Shown here piece by piece: positions 34,606 through 42,432 of a DNA stretch of 64,000 bases. This DNA is from Nordella sp. HKS 07 (GTDB taxonomy: Bacteria > Pseudomonadota > Alphaproteobacteria > Rhizobiales > Aestuariivirgaceae). Under the pieces are notes generated by a model, which saw only the letters and a program-made list of their open reading frames with translations, ran no database searches and had not been told where the DNA came from. The DNA is taken from the NCBI RefSeq assembly GCF_011046735.1, contig NZ_CP049258.1, forward strand, positions 2,002,001-2,066,000. The letters are read 5' to 3'. How positions within the stretch are numbered: the first letter of the stretch is position 1; each line of letters begins with the position of its first letter. A program made the translations under genes and the position numbers.

Positions 34606-35418
34606 ATGACAAATCTACTCGCCACGATGGTCGTGGGGCTCTTTGTGGCTCTGCCTAGCTCGGATAGTGTTGCCGATCCACATCCGAAGGGCTTTTCCAA
34701 CCACCAATTCAATGCCGTAAAGCCGGTGACAAAAGGCGGGGTGACGACGTTCCGGATTCAGGACAAGCAGTGCAGCAAAGTTGACTACGGTGACGGGCGA
34801 GGTGAAAGCGACTGTTACAATGGAAATGTGCGTTCGAACTTGCTTTACCAACCTGACGCTCGACTGAACACCGCTTTAGAATATCACTTCGACATTTGGA
34901 TTGATCCATCGTTCTCCTACGGCGGCTTCTACAACGGCCACTCCATAGGATTCTTGAAGGACGCGCTCGACAGCCGACTGCGGATCGCAAGTTGGGAAGG
35001 TCCTTACCTCCACAATTTTCTCTATATGTTGAAAGCCGACACCATCCACGGCATTACGTTCCTCGGCAATCAGTGCCAGCCGAAGGAACGATTTGGTCAG
35101 TGGGTTTCGTTTTCGATGAAGGTGCGCTGGACTGCGGACAAGCGTGGATGGATCAAGGTCAGTTGTGACGACAAGGTCATCTATTCGGCAGAGGCCGTTG
35201 CGACAAATCAGGCACCCCACTGTTACATCACAAATCAATGCGAGCCGGGTGTAAAAAAGAATCCGAAACGGATCACTTTTATCGTCGGCCCTGTGATGGC
35301 TGGCTTTGGTTATGAATGGAAGAAATACGGCAAGAAATCTCAATTCACCGACATTCAGCCTGAGGGAATTACGATCAAGATGCGCAATATGGCGGTAACC
35401 AAGATTGCCAAGCCATAA
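34606..35418 (+). CDS. Secreted polysaccharide-lyase-like protein (heparin lyase I-like fold)
   Basis: A 270-residue protein with a signal peptide (residues 1 to about 23, ending SVADP). The mature part fits the polysaccharide lyase family with a jelly-roll fold: EYHFDIWIDPSFSYGGFYNG, then GQWVSFSMKVRWTADKRGWI. Six cysteines may form disulfides. AGGAAAA stands just before the ATG at 34606. Catalytic residues cannot be assigned with confidence, so polysaccharide binding without cleavage is possible. Confidence 0.7.
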   Translation: MTNLLATMVVGLFVALPSSDSVADPHPKGFSNHQFNAVKPVTKGGVTTFRIQDKQCSKVDYGDGRGESDCYNGNVRSNLLYQPDARLNTALEYHFDIWIDPSFSYGGFYNGHSIGFLKDALDSRLRIASWEGPYLHNFLYMLKADTIHGITFLGNQCQPKERFGQWVSFSMKVRWTADKRGWIKVSCDDKVIYSAEAVATNQAPHCYITNQCEPGVKKNPKRITFIVGPVMAGFGYEWKKYGKKSQFTDIQPEGITIKMRNMAVTKIAKP

Positions 35419-35489
35419 CGTTCGCATCATCTGAAACACTAACTCCAATCAGAGGCCGGATACGCGACGCACGGCCGGGCCATACATTG

Positions 35490-35591
35490 TGTCACTCGCG
35501 ACCGGGCCGAGCCAGCCGCAAGTCCGGCCTTGTCAGCTTTGCCCCGATAGCGACAAAATCCTGCAGAGCCGAGAAGTGACGCGAAGGGCCA
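35490..35591. repeat. Dispersed intergenic repeat split by an insertion sequence
   Basis: Same module as at 34308, ending GAAGTGACGCGAAGGGCCA at 35591. The expected continuation (ATAGCGGACATC) appears at 36975, directly after the IS1111-group element. The repeat is therefore the insertion target. Confidence 0.8.
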
Positions 35592-35605
35592 TGTGTGGAC
35601 GGCTC

Positions 35606-35866
35606 CGGGCTGTCAAGGTTCTTTGCATGTCGCAGCGCTGGTCGTAGCAGCCATGTGTTCGGCCTTTGAGCGCGGCTCATAGGGCCGCTGGCCATAATGC
35701 CTTCCGCGGATCAGGTCCCGGTCAAAAGCTCGCGTTCGACAATGCTGTGGCCCATGTGGGTTGTCCTGATCGCCGGATCGACCGGTTCTGCGTTACCTGC
35801 TGTCAGTCCTTTCCAGCCTTCACATCACGCCGTTGCCGGCGCGAACTCGTCCAAAGTCGCCGTGCC
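35606..35866 (-). ncRNA. Candidate bridge RNA region of the IS1111-group element
   Basis: Non-coding DNA of about 260 bases between the transposase stop and the left inverted repeat. In IS1111-group elements the bridge RNA that pairs with target and donor DNA is encoded downstream of the recombinase. Size and position fit. The fold and the pairing loops were not worked out, so this is a position-based proposal. Confidence 0.35.
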
Positions 35867-36888
35867 CTAGCGAGCCAGCGCGGCGGGTTCCCTGTAACGC
35901 TCGCCCTTGGCCATCATCGCCCAGGCCATGCGGGCAATCTTGTTGGCGAGCGCGATCGCGGCCACCTTTGTCGGCCGCCGTTCCAGCAGCTTGGCAAGCC
36001 ATGGCCGATGCTTGCTGCCGTGGATTTTCGCGTATCGGATCACCGCCAACGCGCCAGCACAGAACAGCGAGCGCAGGTATCGATCGCCCTGTTTGGTGAT
36101 ATTGCCAAGCCTCTCCCTGCCTCCACTGGAGTGCTGCTTCGGCACCAGCCCAATCCAGGCTGAGAAGTCGCGTCCCGAGCGAAACGCCCTCGGATCGGGA
36201 ATACTGGCGACCAGCGCGGTTGCCAGCGCCGGACCGACCCCGGGGAGTTCGTCGAGCCGACGGCTGGTCTCGTTTGAGCGATGCCAGGCGTTGATATGCT
36301 GGTCGAACGTCAGGATCTGCAGCTTAAGCTGCCGTAGTTGACGGCCCAGTGCCTCCAGGCACTCGCGCGCAATCTCGGGCACGCGTCCATCGTCGGGATC
36401 GGCAACCACATCGAGCAGCTTCTCGACGCCATTGCGGCCGACTGGTGCGACAATGCCAAACTCGGCAAGGTGGGCGCGGATCGCATTGATCAGCGCAGTC
36501 TGCTGGCGAATGAACAGATGCCGCGTACGGTGGAGCATCAGACAGGCTTGCTCTTGGTCGGCACGAACCGCATGCTTGGCCGCTGCACCGCCTCGCAAAT
36601 GGCCTCGGCATCGGCCGCATCGTTCTTCTGGCGTTTCACATACGGCTTCACATAGGCCGGCGGCATCAATCGAACCGTGTGCCCGAGTGCCTGCAACTGG
36701 CGCGACCAGTGGTGCGAGGACGCGCATGCCTCGACACCAACCACGCAAGGCGAAAGCTTCCTGAAGAAGCCGAGAACCCGTGACCGCCTGAGGCGCTGGC
36801 GAATAACGCCCTGGCCGTCTGCGTCAATGCCGTGAACCTGGAAAACAGACTTCGCAATGTCGAAACCGATTGTCGTCACCGCTTGCAT
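35867..36888 (-). pseudogene. IS110 family transposase (DEDD recombinase), frameshifted
   Basis: N-terminal DEDD domain: GFDIAKSVFQVHGID (Asp), VVGVEACASSHHW (Glu), QKNDAADAEAICEA (two Asp). C-terminal transposase domain: LPGVGPALATALVASIPDPR, then FSAWIGLVPKQHSSGGRE with the catalytic serine region. The frame changes near 36550: after RFVPTK the protein continues EQACLMLHRTRHLFIRQQ, which fits one missing G. The repaired length is about 340 residues, normal for the family. The start at 36888 has GGAGGAGCT upstream. It may be inactive as sequenced. Confidence 0.87.
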
Positions 36889-37038
36889 ATCGAGCTCCTC
36901 CGAATCGTAGTCACCTTTTGGCAACCAATCCTATGGCGCTTGCGCACCAGGTGGAGGAGCCGTCCACAGCATCAATAGCGGACATCTTGGACAGCCGACT
37001 AGCACTGCATCTCGGCGAAAGGGCCGACAACGCACCCG

Positions 37039-40000
37039 CTAATGAGAGAAATTGGAAAACAACTCTAATGAGCGCTTGAGTCCCATTTGATGACCGCGAC
37101 TCTGGAGCTGCCGTCCGACCGCACGCAGTTCGTGATCGTTCGTGTTCTCGCCAATTGCGGCAGCCCACCGCGCTCTCTCGATCATGAAGCTCGACAACGG
37201 CAGGGGCTCATTTGTCGTATATCGATCCAGCAATTCGGCGTGCTTCCGGACGCCGTCCCAGTTTCGATCGATCAGGTGGGCATCCATTGCGTCAGCATGA
37301 AAGAACAGATAGTTGTGCGAAACTGCGCTGTTTTGCAGGATAGAGAGGCCTTGATCTAACCACTGGCGTCTCTCGGTGGGCGAATCGGCGGCCAAGACTA
37401 GACCTCCCATAATCCATGGACCGATAAAGCTTAGCGTCTGACTGGCGAGATCCAAGGCAGTGTGGAGATACTTGGCAGCCCGATTTGGACTACCTTCGAT
37501 GAAGAAAGCCTTGCTTTGCAGCATTAGAACCATGGCCTGAAAGCGCTGGGATCCAAGCTCGCGGGCAAGTGCCATAGCTGGCTCAGTATAGTGAAAAATT
37601 GAGGCGACATCACCTCGCTCTGCCGCAATTAGGGCAAGAGCATTCAAGGCAATAATCTCAGAGCGCTTATGTGAGATTGACTGGGCATTTTCACGCGCCT
37701 CGATCGCATGATTCCAAGCAAGATCGAGCTCACCCTTGTAGATGGCGCACCATGCAAGCATCGGGCGGTTGGCAGCGGCCACGCGGGCGAGCCCGCCCTC
37801 ATCAGCTCTTCTGACACACAGCTCAAAGTGCTCGTTAGCGGTGATCATGCAACCGCGAAGATAGTTAGCATCTCCCAGACCGCCGAGTGCTTGAACTTCA
37901 AGCTCTATAGAAGACGATGCGCGCGCATGATCGAGCGAAGCCTGATGATTTGTGATACACGCACTATAATTTGCTCTTGGCCACTCTAAATTGCCTCTCA
38001 GAAAGTAAGCCTTCGATAGAATAAGGTGGTTTTCTTCACGGCCCGCAAGTTCGATAGCTTCATTTATGTTCACTTCGGCATCGGCCAGCCGATCGACCAG
38101 ACGCATAGCCGATGCCAGCCCGGTCAGAGCGCGGGCACGCTCCAGTGGGTGTTCAGCGGTCTGCAAGGCAAGCTCGAACGTATCAATGGATCCGGCAGGG
38201 TCGTTAGACTCAAGCTGAACCTCTCCAAGCAATGCAAGCAAGGAGAACACGATCTCTCTCTGCGGGTTAAGACCAAGAGCAGTCTTGCAATGCTCGGTGG
38301 CACGATCATGCCGATGTGCCTCAGCATGCGCTTGAGCGGCGTCTAAATATGCCGAGGGCGCCGACGGGTCGGCTGCCATACCCAGGTGCCAAGCTCGCAA
38401 TGACATATCTCGGCCGGCAAACCAACCGGCGGCAGCTGAATGCAAATCTTTGCGTTGATTGAGTACGATTGATTGGTAGACGCCATCACGCACAAGCGCA
38501 TGCGCAAACAGGTAGTCCTCCTCTTGCGGACGGACCAGATGCTGGGCGACGAGATTGGAACAAGAAGATCCCGGATCTTTTATCATCGCCCGCACGGCTG
38601 CGAGAGAAAAGCGTTGGCCCAGGACTGAGGCTGCGCGGAGGATGGTACGGTCAGTCTCGCTAAGCTGATCAATCCTTGCCTGCACAATACTCTGTACTGA
38701 GCCGGGGACAGCATCGCCCTGTTTGCTCCTTAGCAGCTGTTCAAGGAACAGAGGATTCCCGGCTGCCCGATCGATACATTTCTGAGCAAAGCCATCCGTC
38801 GCGCTCAAGTAGCCGCTTGCAAGGACCATTGCGTCATCCTTTCGCAAAGGCCCCAGATCCAAGGTCGAAAAAGAACAGTCTCGTGCAGACGCCCGCCAAC
38901 TATGGTCAATCTTTTCGCCCTCAACCCGAGAAGTCATAACCAAGAGGATGGGATGCTCGGCGGTTTCGCCAGCTATAGTCGCGAGAGACTGAAGAATAGC
39001 TTCGTCCGCCCAATGGACATCTTCGACTCTTAGAAAGAGCGGAGCCATTTTGGCAGCGTGTCTCAATATGGACGAGAGCGTCCTCAGCCTGCCTGACTTT
39101 CGGGCTTCGTTGTCCAGGGCATCGAAGATAGGCTTGAGCTCTGAGGGTTGTGAAATGCCCAAAAGCGCAAAAGCATGAACTTGATCGGATGGCGTGATTA
39201 CAGACTTTTCTACAAGCTCTCGAACGGCGATTATCACATCGCTTTTGTCTGTTCGCGCCGGCACTGAACACAGGCTTCGCAGTAGCAATGTAATGGCGTC
39301 TTCCCCTTGAGCGACGCCGAAATCCAATATCAGTCCTGCATGGGTCCCGGCACCACGTGTCTGAGCATGTTTTTCCACCTGGTCAACAAACCGGGTCTTC
39401 CCGATTCCGGCTTCTCCACGAATGTACAAAACGCTACCAGAAGAGTTCTTAAAGAGGGCATCGAGCACCCCCAAAGCCTGTTGTAATTCATTCCTGCGTC
39501 CAACAAAAACCTGCTCACTCGAAACACCTCGCCTGTCGCTAACTCCGGCTAAGCACCATACTTTTAGAGCATCACCCAGACCCTTGACTTGAATTTCTCC
39601 TCGACTCTCACATGCCGTAAAACCGGCAATCGCCTGATAGACGCTTTCCGAGACGAGAGTCTCGCCCGCACCAGCTACACCTTGAAGCCGAGAGGCCAAA
39701 TTAACCGACGGACCGGTCACCGTGTATTCTGCGTGATCCTCGCTGCCAGTTTGACTGGCCAGTACTTCGCCTCCCGCAACACCAATGTGAACGTCGAGGC
39801 GCGGCTCAAAACTTGATAGCGCCTCGTGAATGGCATTGGCTGCACGCACCGCCCGTTCAGCATCGTTGCCGTGAGATTTCGGCGCTCCGAAGACAGCCAT
39901 CACAGCATCCCCGATATGCTTGTCAATCGAGCCCCCGAAATCAGCCACGATACGATCGACAACGTGAAAATAGCGCCCCAAGAGACGGTGCGTATCCTCG

Positions 40001-40293
40001 GGATCTAATCGGTCAGATAATGTCGTAAAACCGACGATGTCGGCGAATAAAATAGTAACTTGTCGTCGCTCACCGATGGGCGTCGAACTGACAGCGGTTG
40101 GCGGGAGCGTCTTTTTGGCGTTAGCTAAGGCCTTCAGAAGTCGTTTGCGGTTTCCAAGTGAGACCCCCAAAGCTGCCAATTCGGATTCTGATAATTCTTG
40201 CAATATTTCCAGATCTATATCGTTCGCATGCATCGTGCCTGCCAGCATCTCAAGCCCATGTTCCGTCAGCCATTGGTCGATGCTCAAGTTCAT
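37039..40293 (-). CDS. SAM domain-class III cyclase-AAA ATPase-TPR signalling protein
   Basis: A protein of about 1084 residues. An N-terminal sterile alpha motif (IDQWLTEHGLEMLAG, then LSESELAALGVSLGNRKRLL) is followed by a class III cyclase domain (VTILFADIVGFTTLSDRLD, DKHIGDAVMAVFGAP). An AAA-type ATPase has Walker A IRGEAGIGKTRFVDQ (about residue 315). A long TPR-rich C-terminus follows (HCKTALGLNPQREIVFSLL). This layout is common in Rhizobiales and Actinobacteria. The start at 40293 is supported by GGAGGGCGGG upstream; an in-frame ATG at 40368 lies further out. It is the third cyclase gene in 11 kb. Confidence 0.88.
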   Translation of the reverse strand: MNLSIDQWLTEHGLEMLAGTMHANDIDLEILQELSESELAALGVSLGNRKRLLKALANAKKTLPPTAVSSTPIGERRQVTILFADIVGFTTLSDRLDPEDTHRLLGRYFHVVDRIVADFGGSIDKHIGDAVMAVFGAPKSHGNDAERAVRAANAIHEALSSFEPRLDVHIGVAGGEVLASQTGSEDHAEYTVTGPSVNLASRLQGVAGAGETLVSESVYQAIAGFTACESRGEIQVKGLGDALKVWCLAGVSDRRGVSSEQVFVGRRNELQQALGVLDALFKNSSGSVLYIRGEAGIGKTRFVDQVEKHAQTRGAGTHAGLILDFGVAQGEDAITLLLRSLCSVPARTDKSDVIIAVRELVEKSVITPSDQVHAFALLGISQPSELKPIFDALDNEARKSGRLRTLSSILRHAAKMAPLFLRVEDVHWADEAILQSLATIAGETAEHPILLVMTSRVEGEKIDHSWRASARDCSFSTLDLGPLRKDDAMVLASGYLSATDGFAQKCIDRAAGNPLFLEQLLRSKQGDAVPGSVQSIVQARIDQLSETDRTILRAASVLGQRFSLAAVRAMIKDPGSSCSNLVAQHLVRPQEEDYLFAHALVRDGVYQSIVLNQRKDLHSAAAGWFAGRDMSLRAWHLGMAADPSAPSAYLDAAQAHAEAHRHDRATEHCKTALGLNPQREIVFSLLALLGEVQLESNDPAGSIDTFELALQTAEHPLERARALTGLASAMRLVDRLADAEVNINEAIELAGREENHLILSKAYFLRGNLEWPRANYSACITNHQASLDHARASSSIELEVQALGGLGDANYLRGCMITANEHFELCVRRADEGGLARVAAANRPMLAWCAIYKGELDLAWNHAIEARENAQSISHKRSEIIALNALALIAAERGDVASIFHYTEPAMALARELGSQRFQAMVLMLQSKAFFIEGSPNRAAKYLHTALDLASQTLSFIGPWIMGGLVLAADSPTERRQWLDQGLSILQNSAVSHNYLFFHADAMDAHLIDRNWDGVRKHAELLDRYTTNEPLPLSSFMIERARWAAAIGENTNDHELRAVGRQLQSRGHQMGLKRSLELFSNFSH

Positions 40294-40426
40294 GTCGCAA
40301 GCCCGCCCTCCACTATAATCCATACTATCATGAGGTCTTCCACGGTACGAGCCCGAGGTACGGACCAAAGGAAGTTAGATCACTCCAGCGCTGGCTGCAC
40401 CCAGCAATGAAGGTTCCCGGCATGTC

Positions 40427-40498
40427 CGGTTTGGGTCATTTGCGACCGGGTCGATCCATCAAAGGCTGGCCATGTCCACTATGCCCTCGAAAGCGGAA
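40427..40498. repeat. Dispersed intergenic repeat, partial copy
   Basis: Starts GGGTCATTTGCGACCGGG and continues GTCGATCC, then CCATGTCCACTATGCCCTCG. It lacks the tail present in the copies at 28861 and 34308. It lies upstream of the cyclase-AAA gene. Confidence 0.65.
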
Positions 40499-40757
40499 GT
40501 AAATCAGAACATTAGTAACTCCGCGACCGGCCCCTCCAAGTTGAGTGTACATGCCGAGGAGCGACGCTCCTCCATAATGATCGCGTAGAGGTCAGGCCTT
40601 GCACTGGAAACCTGCTGCTCTGATCCGCAACACGTCAGTCGCCGAACCGGCGTTGGTGGCGGGTTTGCACCACCTGCCAGAGGAATAACGGGTCGGGATT
40701 TTCCCTTAACCTCGTTATGCCCACTGAATCGATGATCACCGGCGACAGTCTTGCGAC

Positions 40758-40895
40758 CCACGAAGACTGCGCGGCCTCGAGACTGCCGGTACCCGCAAAG
40801 TCGCTGCGAAAGTGGGCGTGGGCGTCGGGACCGTCCAGCGCATCGCGCGCGCCCGCGCGCCTGGTTCCTTATCATGGGGTATGCAGAAAGAGTGA
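40758..40895 (+). pseudogene. C-terminal fragment of a serine recombinase
   Basis: The frame reads RLRGLETAGTRKVAAKVG, VGVGTVQRIARARAPG, SLSWGMQKE and stop. This matches the helix-turn-helix end of the intact recombinase at 25219-25842 (GIRKVARKVGVGVGTVQRIA). No catalytic domain is found upstream. It is directly followed by the main cluster of 37-base hairpin elements, the same arrangement as around the intact gene. Confidence 0.75.
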
Positions 40896-41064
40896 CGAGG
40901 CCGATATGGCGATTACGCCAAGCGCAATAGCCATACAGGCTACTTAACCACCCGGATTGCGCGCTTGGTTCCTTATCACGAGGAACGCAGAAAAAGCGAC
41001 GAGGCCGATATGGTTGCTTTCAAAACGAAAGGAGCCATACAGGCTGCTTCACCACCCGGAGCGC
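40857..41064. repeat. Tandem duplication, two units of 104 bases
   Basis: Unit 1 (40857-40960) and unit 2 (40961-41064) share TGGTTCCTTATCA, then GACGAGGCCGATATGG, then CCATACAGGCT, then ACCACCCGGA. They differ almost completely in the 21 bases between ATATGG and CCATAC. In both units those bases form a hairpin. Unit 1 includes the end of the recombinase fragment. Confidence 0.8.
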
Positions 41065-41437
41065 GGCTCGCATCGCATCCATTGGAAACCGCCCTCGCCC
41101 TCGCCGGGGCGCAGGCGGCTGTATGGCTTGTTAAATGATTTAACAAGCCATACAGGCTAAGGAACTTCTCCATGTTGATGTGAGGCCAATTCGCGTGGGC
41201 GCGAAGCGCGCGCCCTGTATAGTGGTATGCCTAGTGCAAACATACATACCGCCTCTTGTATGTTGAACGAAGGCGAGTTAGCACGAGCGCGAAGCGTCCG
41301 GCGCTCCTTGACCGTACCGCCTAGGGCGATATGGCTCTTTTAACCATTAAAAAAGCCATACAGCGCGCGCTTCGCGCGGCGCACGTTGCCCGCCAGTGCG
41401 ATATGGTTGTTAGACGACGTCTAACGACCACGTGAGA
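40904..41437. repeat. Cluster of five 37-base hairpin elements (copies 3-7)
   Basis: Copies at 40904-40940, 41008-41044, 41121-41157, 41329-41365 and 41401-41437. All are 37 bases with CC of the right arm exactly 27 bases after the left end. Left arm is ATATGG (GTATGG in the third); right arm is CCATACAGGC, relaxed in the last two. Cores differ: one has CTTGTTAAAT G ATTTAACAAG, a perfect palindrome; another CTCTTTTAACC then ATTAAAAAAG; another TTGTTAGACG A CGTCTAACGA. Between copies are short hairpins of the GCGCGAAGCGCGC type (41198-41214, 41363-41381). No gene is present. Confidence 0.8.
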
Positions 41438-41551
41438 CTGGGGCGGCTTGCGGGCTTCACCGTCTCGCCCAGGCGCGTCGCGCCCAGCGTGTGTGTTTCG
41501 TAGCGCGCTCCTTGATTCTTCCCCGCCGATCAGCGCGCGCGAAGCGCGGCG

Positions 41552-42007
41552 CTATTTCTTGATGATCCTCAGCCTCGCCGCCTCCATCCGCTCCGCCATG
41601 TTCGAGAGGTCAACGATCGCGCCGCGTGGAGGCTCGGCATTCGCGATGTCCGCGTCCCAGCCTTTCGGTGGGGGCCACAGGCCCGCCTCCATGAGGGCGA
41701 GGCGACGCTTGGCGCGTAACATTCTCCGGTTGAGTTCCCGGTGCGGGCGCTCGTCCATTTTACCTGAGGTGGTCGAGGACACGACCCTGCGGGCCTCCGC
41801 CTTGCGAACCAGCTTGAGCGCCTTCATCCGGAACTCCTCATCCTGGTCGGGATCGTCGAAGACTGCGGTGAGGAACGCCTTCGCCGCTTCGACGTGCTCC
41901 GGGGGTGCCTCGTAGGCGAGCAGGCTCTCGGCGGCCTCAATCCGACGTCCGAGCCACGCACCCGAGTCGAGCATCATGGTGAGGAGGGCATCAACTGAGC
42001 GGGTCAT
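41552..42007 (-). CDS. Hypothetical protein of the integrative element
   Basis: A 151-residue, highly charged, helical protein with no family that I recognise. N-terminus VDALLTMMLDSGAWLGRRIE; a basic stretch (LNRRMLRAKRRLALMEAG) follows in the second half. It is the last gene of the minus-strand set that starts with the excisionase-like gene, and it lies just after the iteron-like repeats. Codon use is GC-rich, like the replication-type ATPase. A DNA-related role is possible but not shown. Confidence 0.6.
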   Translation of the reverse strand: MTRSVDALLTMMLDSGAWLGRRIEAAESLLAYEAPPEHVEAAKAFLTAVFDDPDQDEEFRMKALKLVRKAEARRVVSSTTSGKMDERPHRELNRRMLRAKRRLALMEAGLWPPPKGWDADIANAEPPRGAIVDLSNMAERMEAARLRIIKK

Positions 42008-42170
42008 CGGGGTGGGCTCCTAAGTGCAGGGAAGACCCACTCGCTGAGGATGTGTCTGGCGTGAGCCCAACGAGCGGACCGCCCTTCTGGGCAATGTGTT
42101 CCGTTGGACCTGAGCAACATGCCTGCAGGATATTCAGTCCGACGGAGTCCGGGTTGCGTAATGCATGAGG

Positions 42171-42359
42171 TGCTGGACATCCTGCTGGACATCGCGGGGG
42201 CCCATGTCCAGCAACATAAGACATTGAAAATACATGGTTTTTGCATATTTGCTGGACATGCTGGACACAGATTCTTTGGGCCCCGAATTAATTCGTCACG
42301 CGTAGTGGTATTGGCGTGGGTGGTGGGGATAATCCATTTTATGTCCAGCATGTCCAGCA
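42171..42359. repeat. Iteron-like cluster, seven copies of TGCTGGACA
   Basis: Forward copies start at 42171, 42183, 42250 and 42259; reverse-complement copies (TGTCCAGCA) start at 42205, 42342 and 42351. Most are followed by T or TG, making TGCTGGACATG. Pairs are spaced 9 or 12 bases apart. Repeats of this form beside a replication ATPase are typical of origins or of initiator-binding sites. Confidence 0.7.
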
Positions 42360-42399
42360 GTCCCATATTTCCGTTTCATTTCCATTACATAACCCGCAT

Positions 42400-42419
42400 G
42401 ACATGGCTAAGGCCATGTC
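42400..42419 (-). terminator. Hairpin downstream of the replication-type ATPase
   Basis: GACATGGC, loop TAAG, GCCATGTC forms an eight-base-pair stem 13 bases beyond the stop codon of the minus-strand ATPase gene. There is no long T run on the transcript side, so a termination role is uncertain. Confidence 0.4.
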
Positions 42420-42432
42420 CGCACCATCTCCT

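Larger units (their letters stand above)
35592..36974 (-). mobile_element. IS110 family (IS1111 group) insertion sequence
   Basis: About 1.38 kb. It carries 12-base subterminal inverted repeats, GTGGACGGCTCC at 35595-35606 and GGAGCCGTCCAC at 36956-36967, a mark of the IS1111 group. It encodes a DEDD transposase on the minus strand, with about 275 bases of non-coding DNA after the gene and about 86 before it. Flanking halves of a dispersed repeat join across it with no target duplication, as expected for this family. The transposase gene has a one-base shift. Confidence 0.88.
42008..42432. other. Non-coding region with repeated TGCTGGACA motifs
   Basis: About 425 bases between the replication-type ATPase and the 151-residue gene. 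GC is lower than in both neighbours. It holds the seven-copy motif cluster (42171-42359) and a perfect hairpin near the ATPase stop (42400-42419). A 120-codon open frame across it has no recognisable family and is rejected. Confidence 0.6.
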
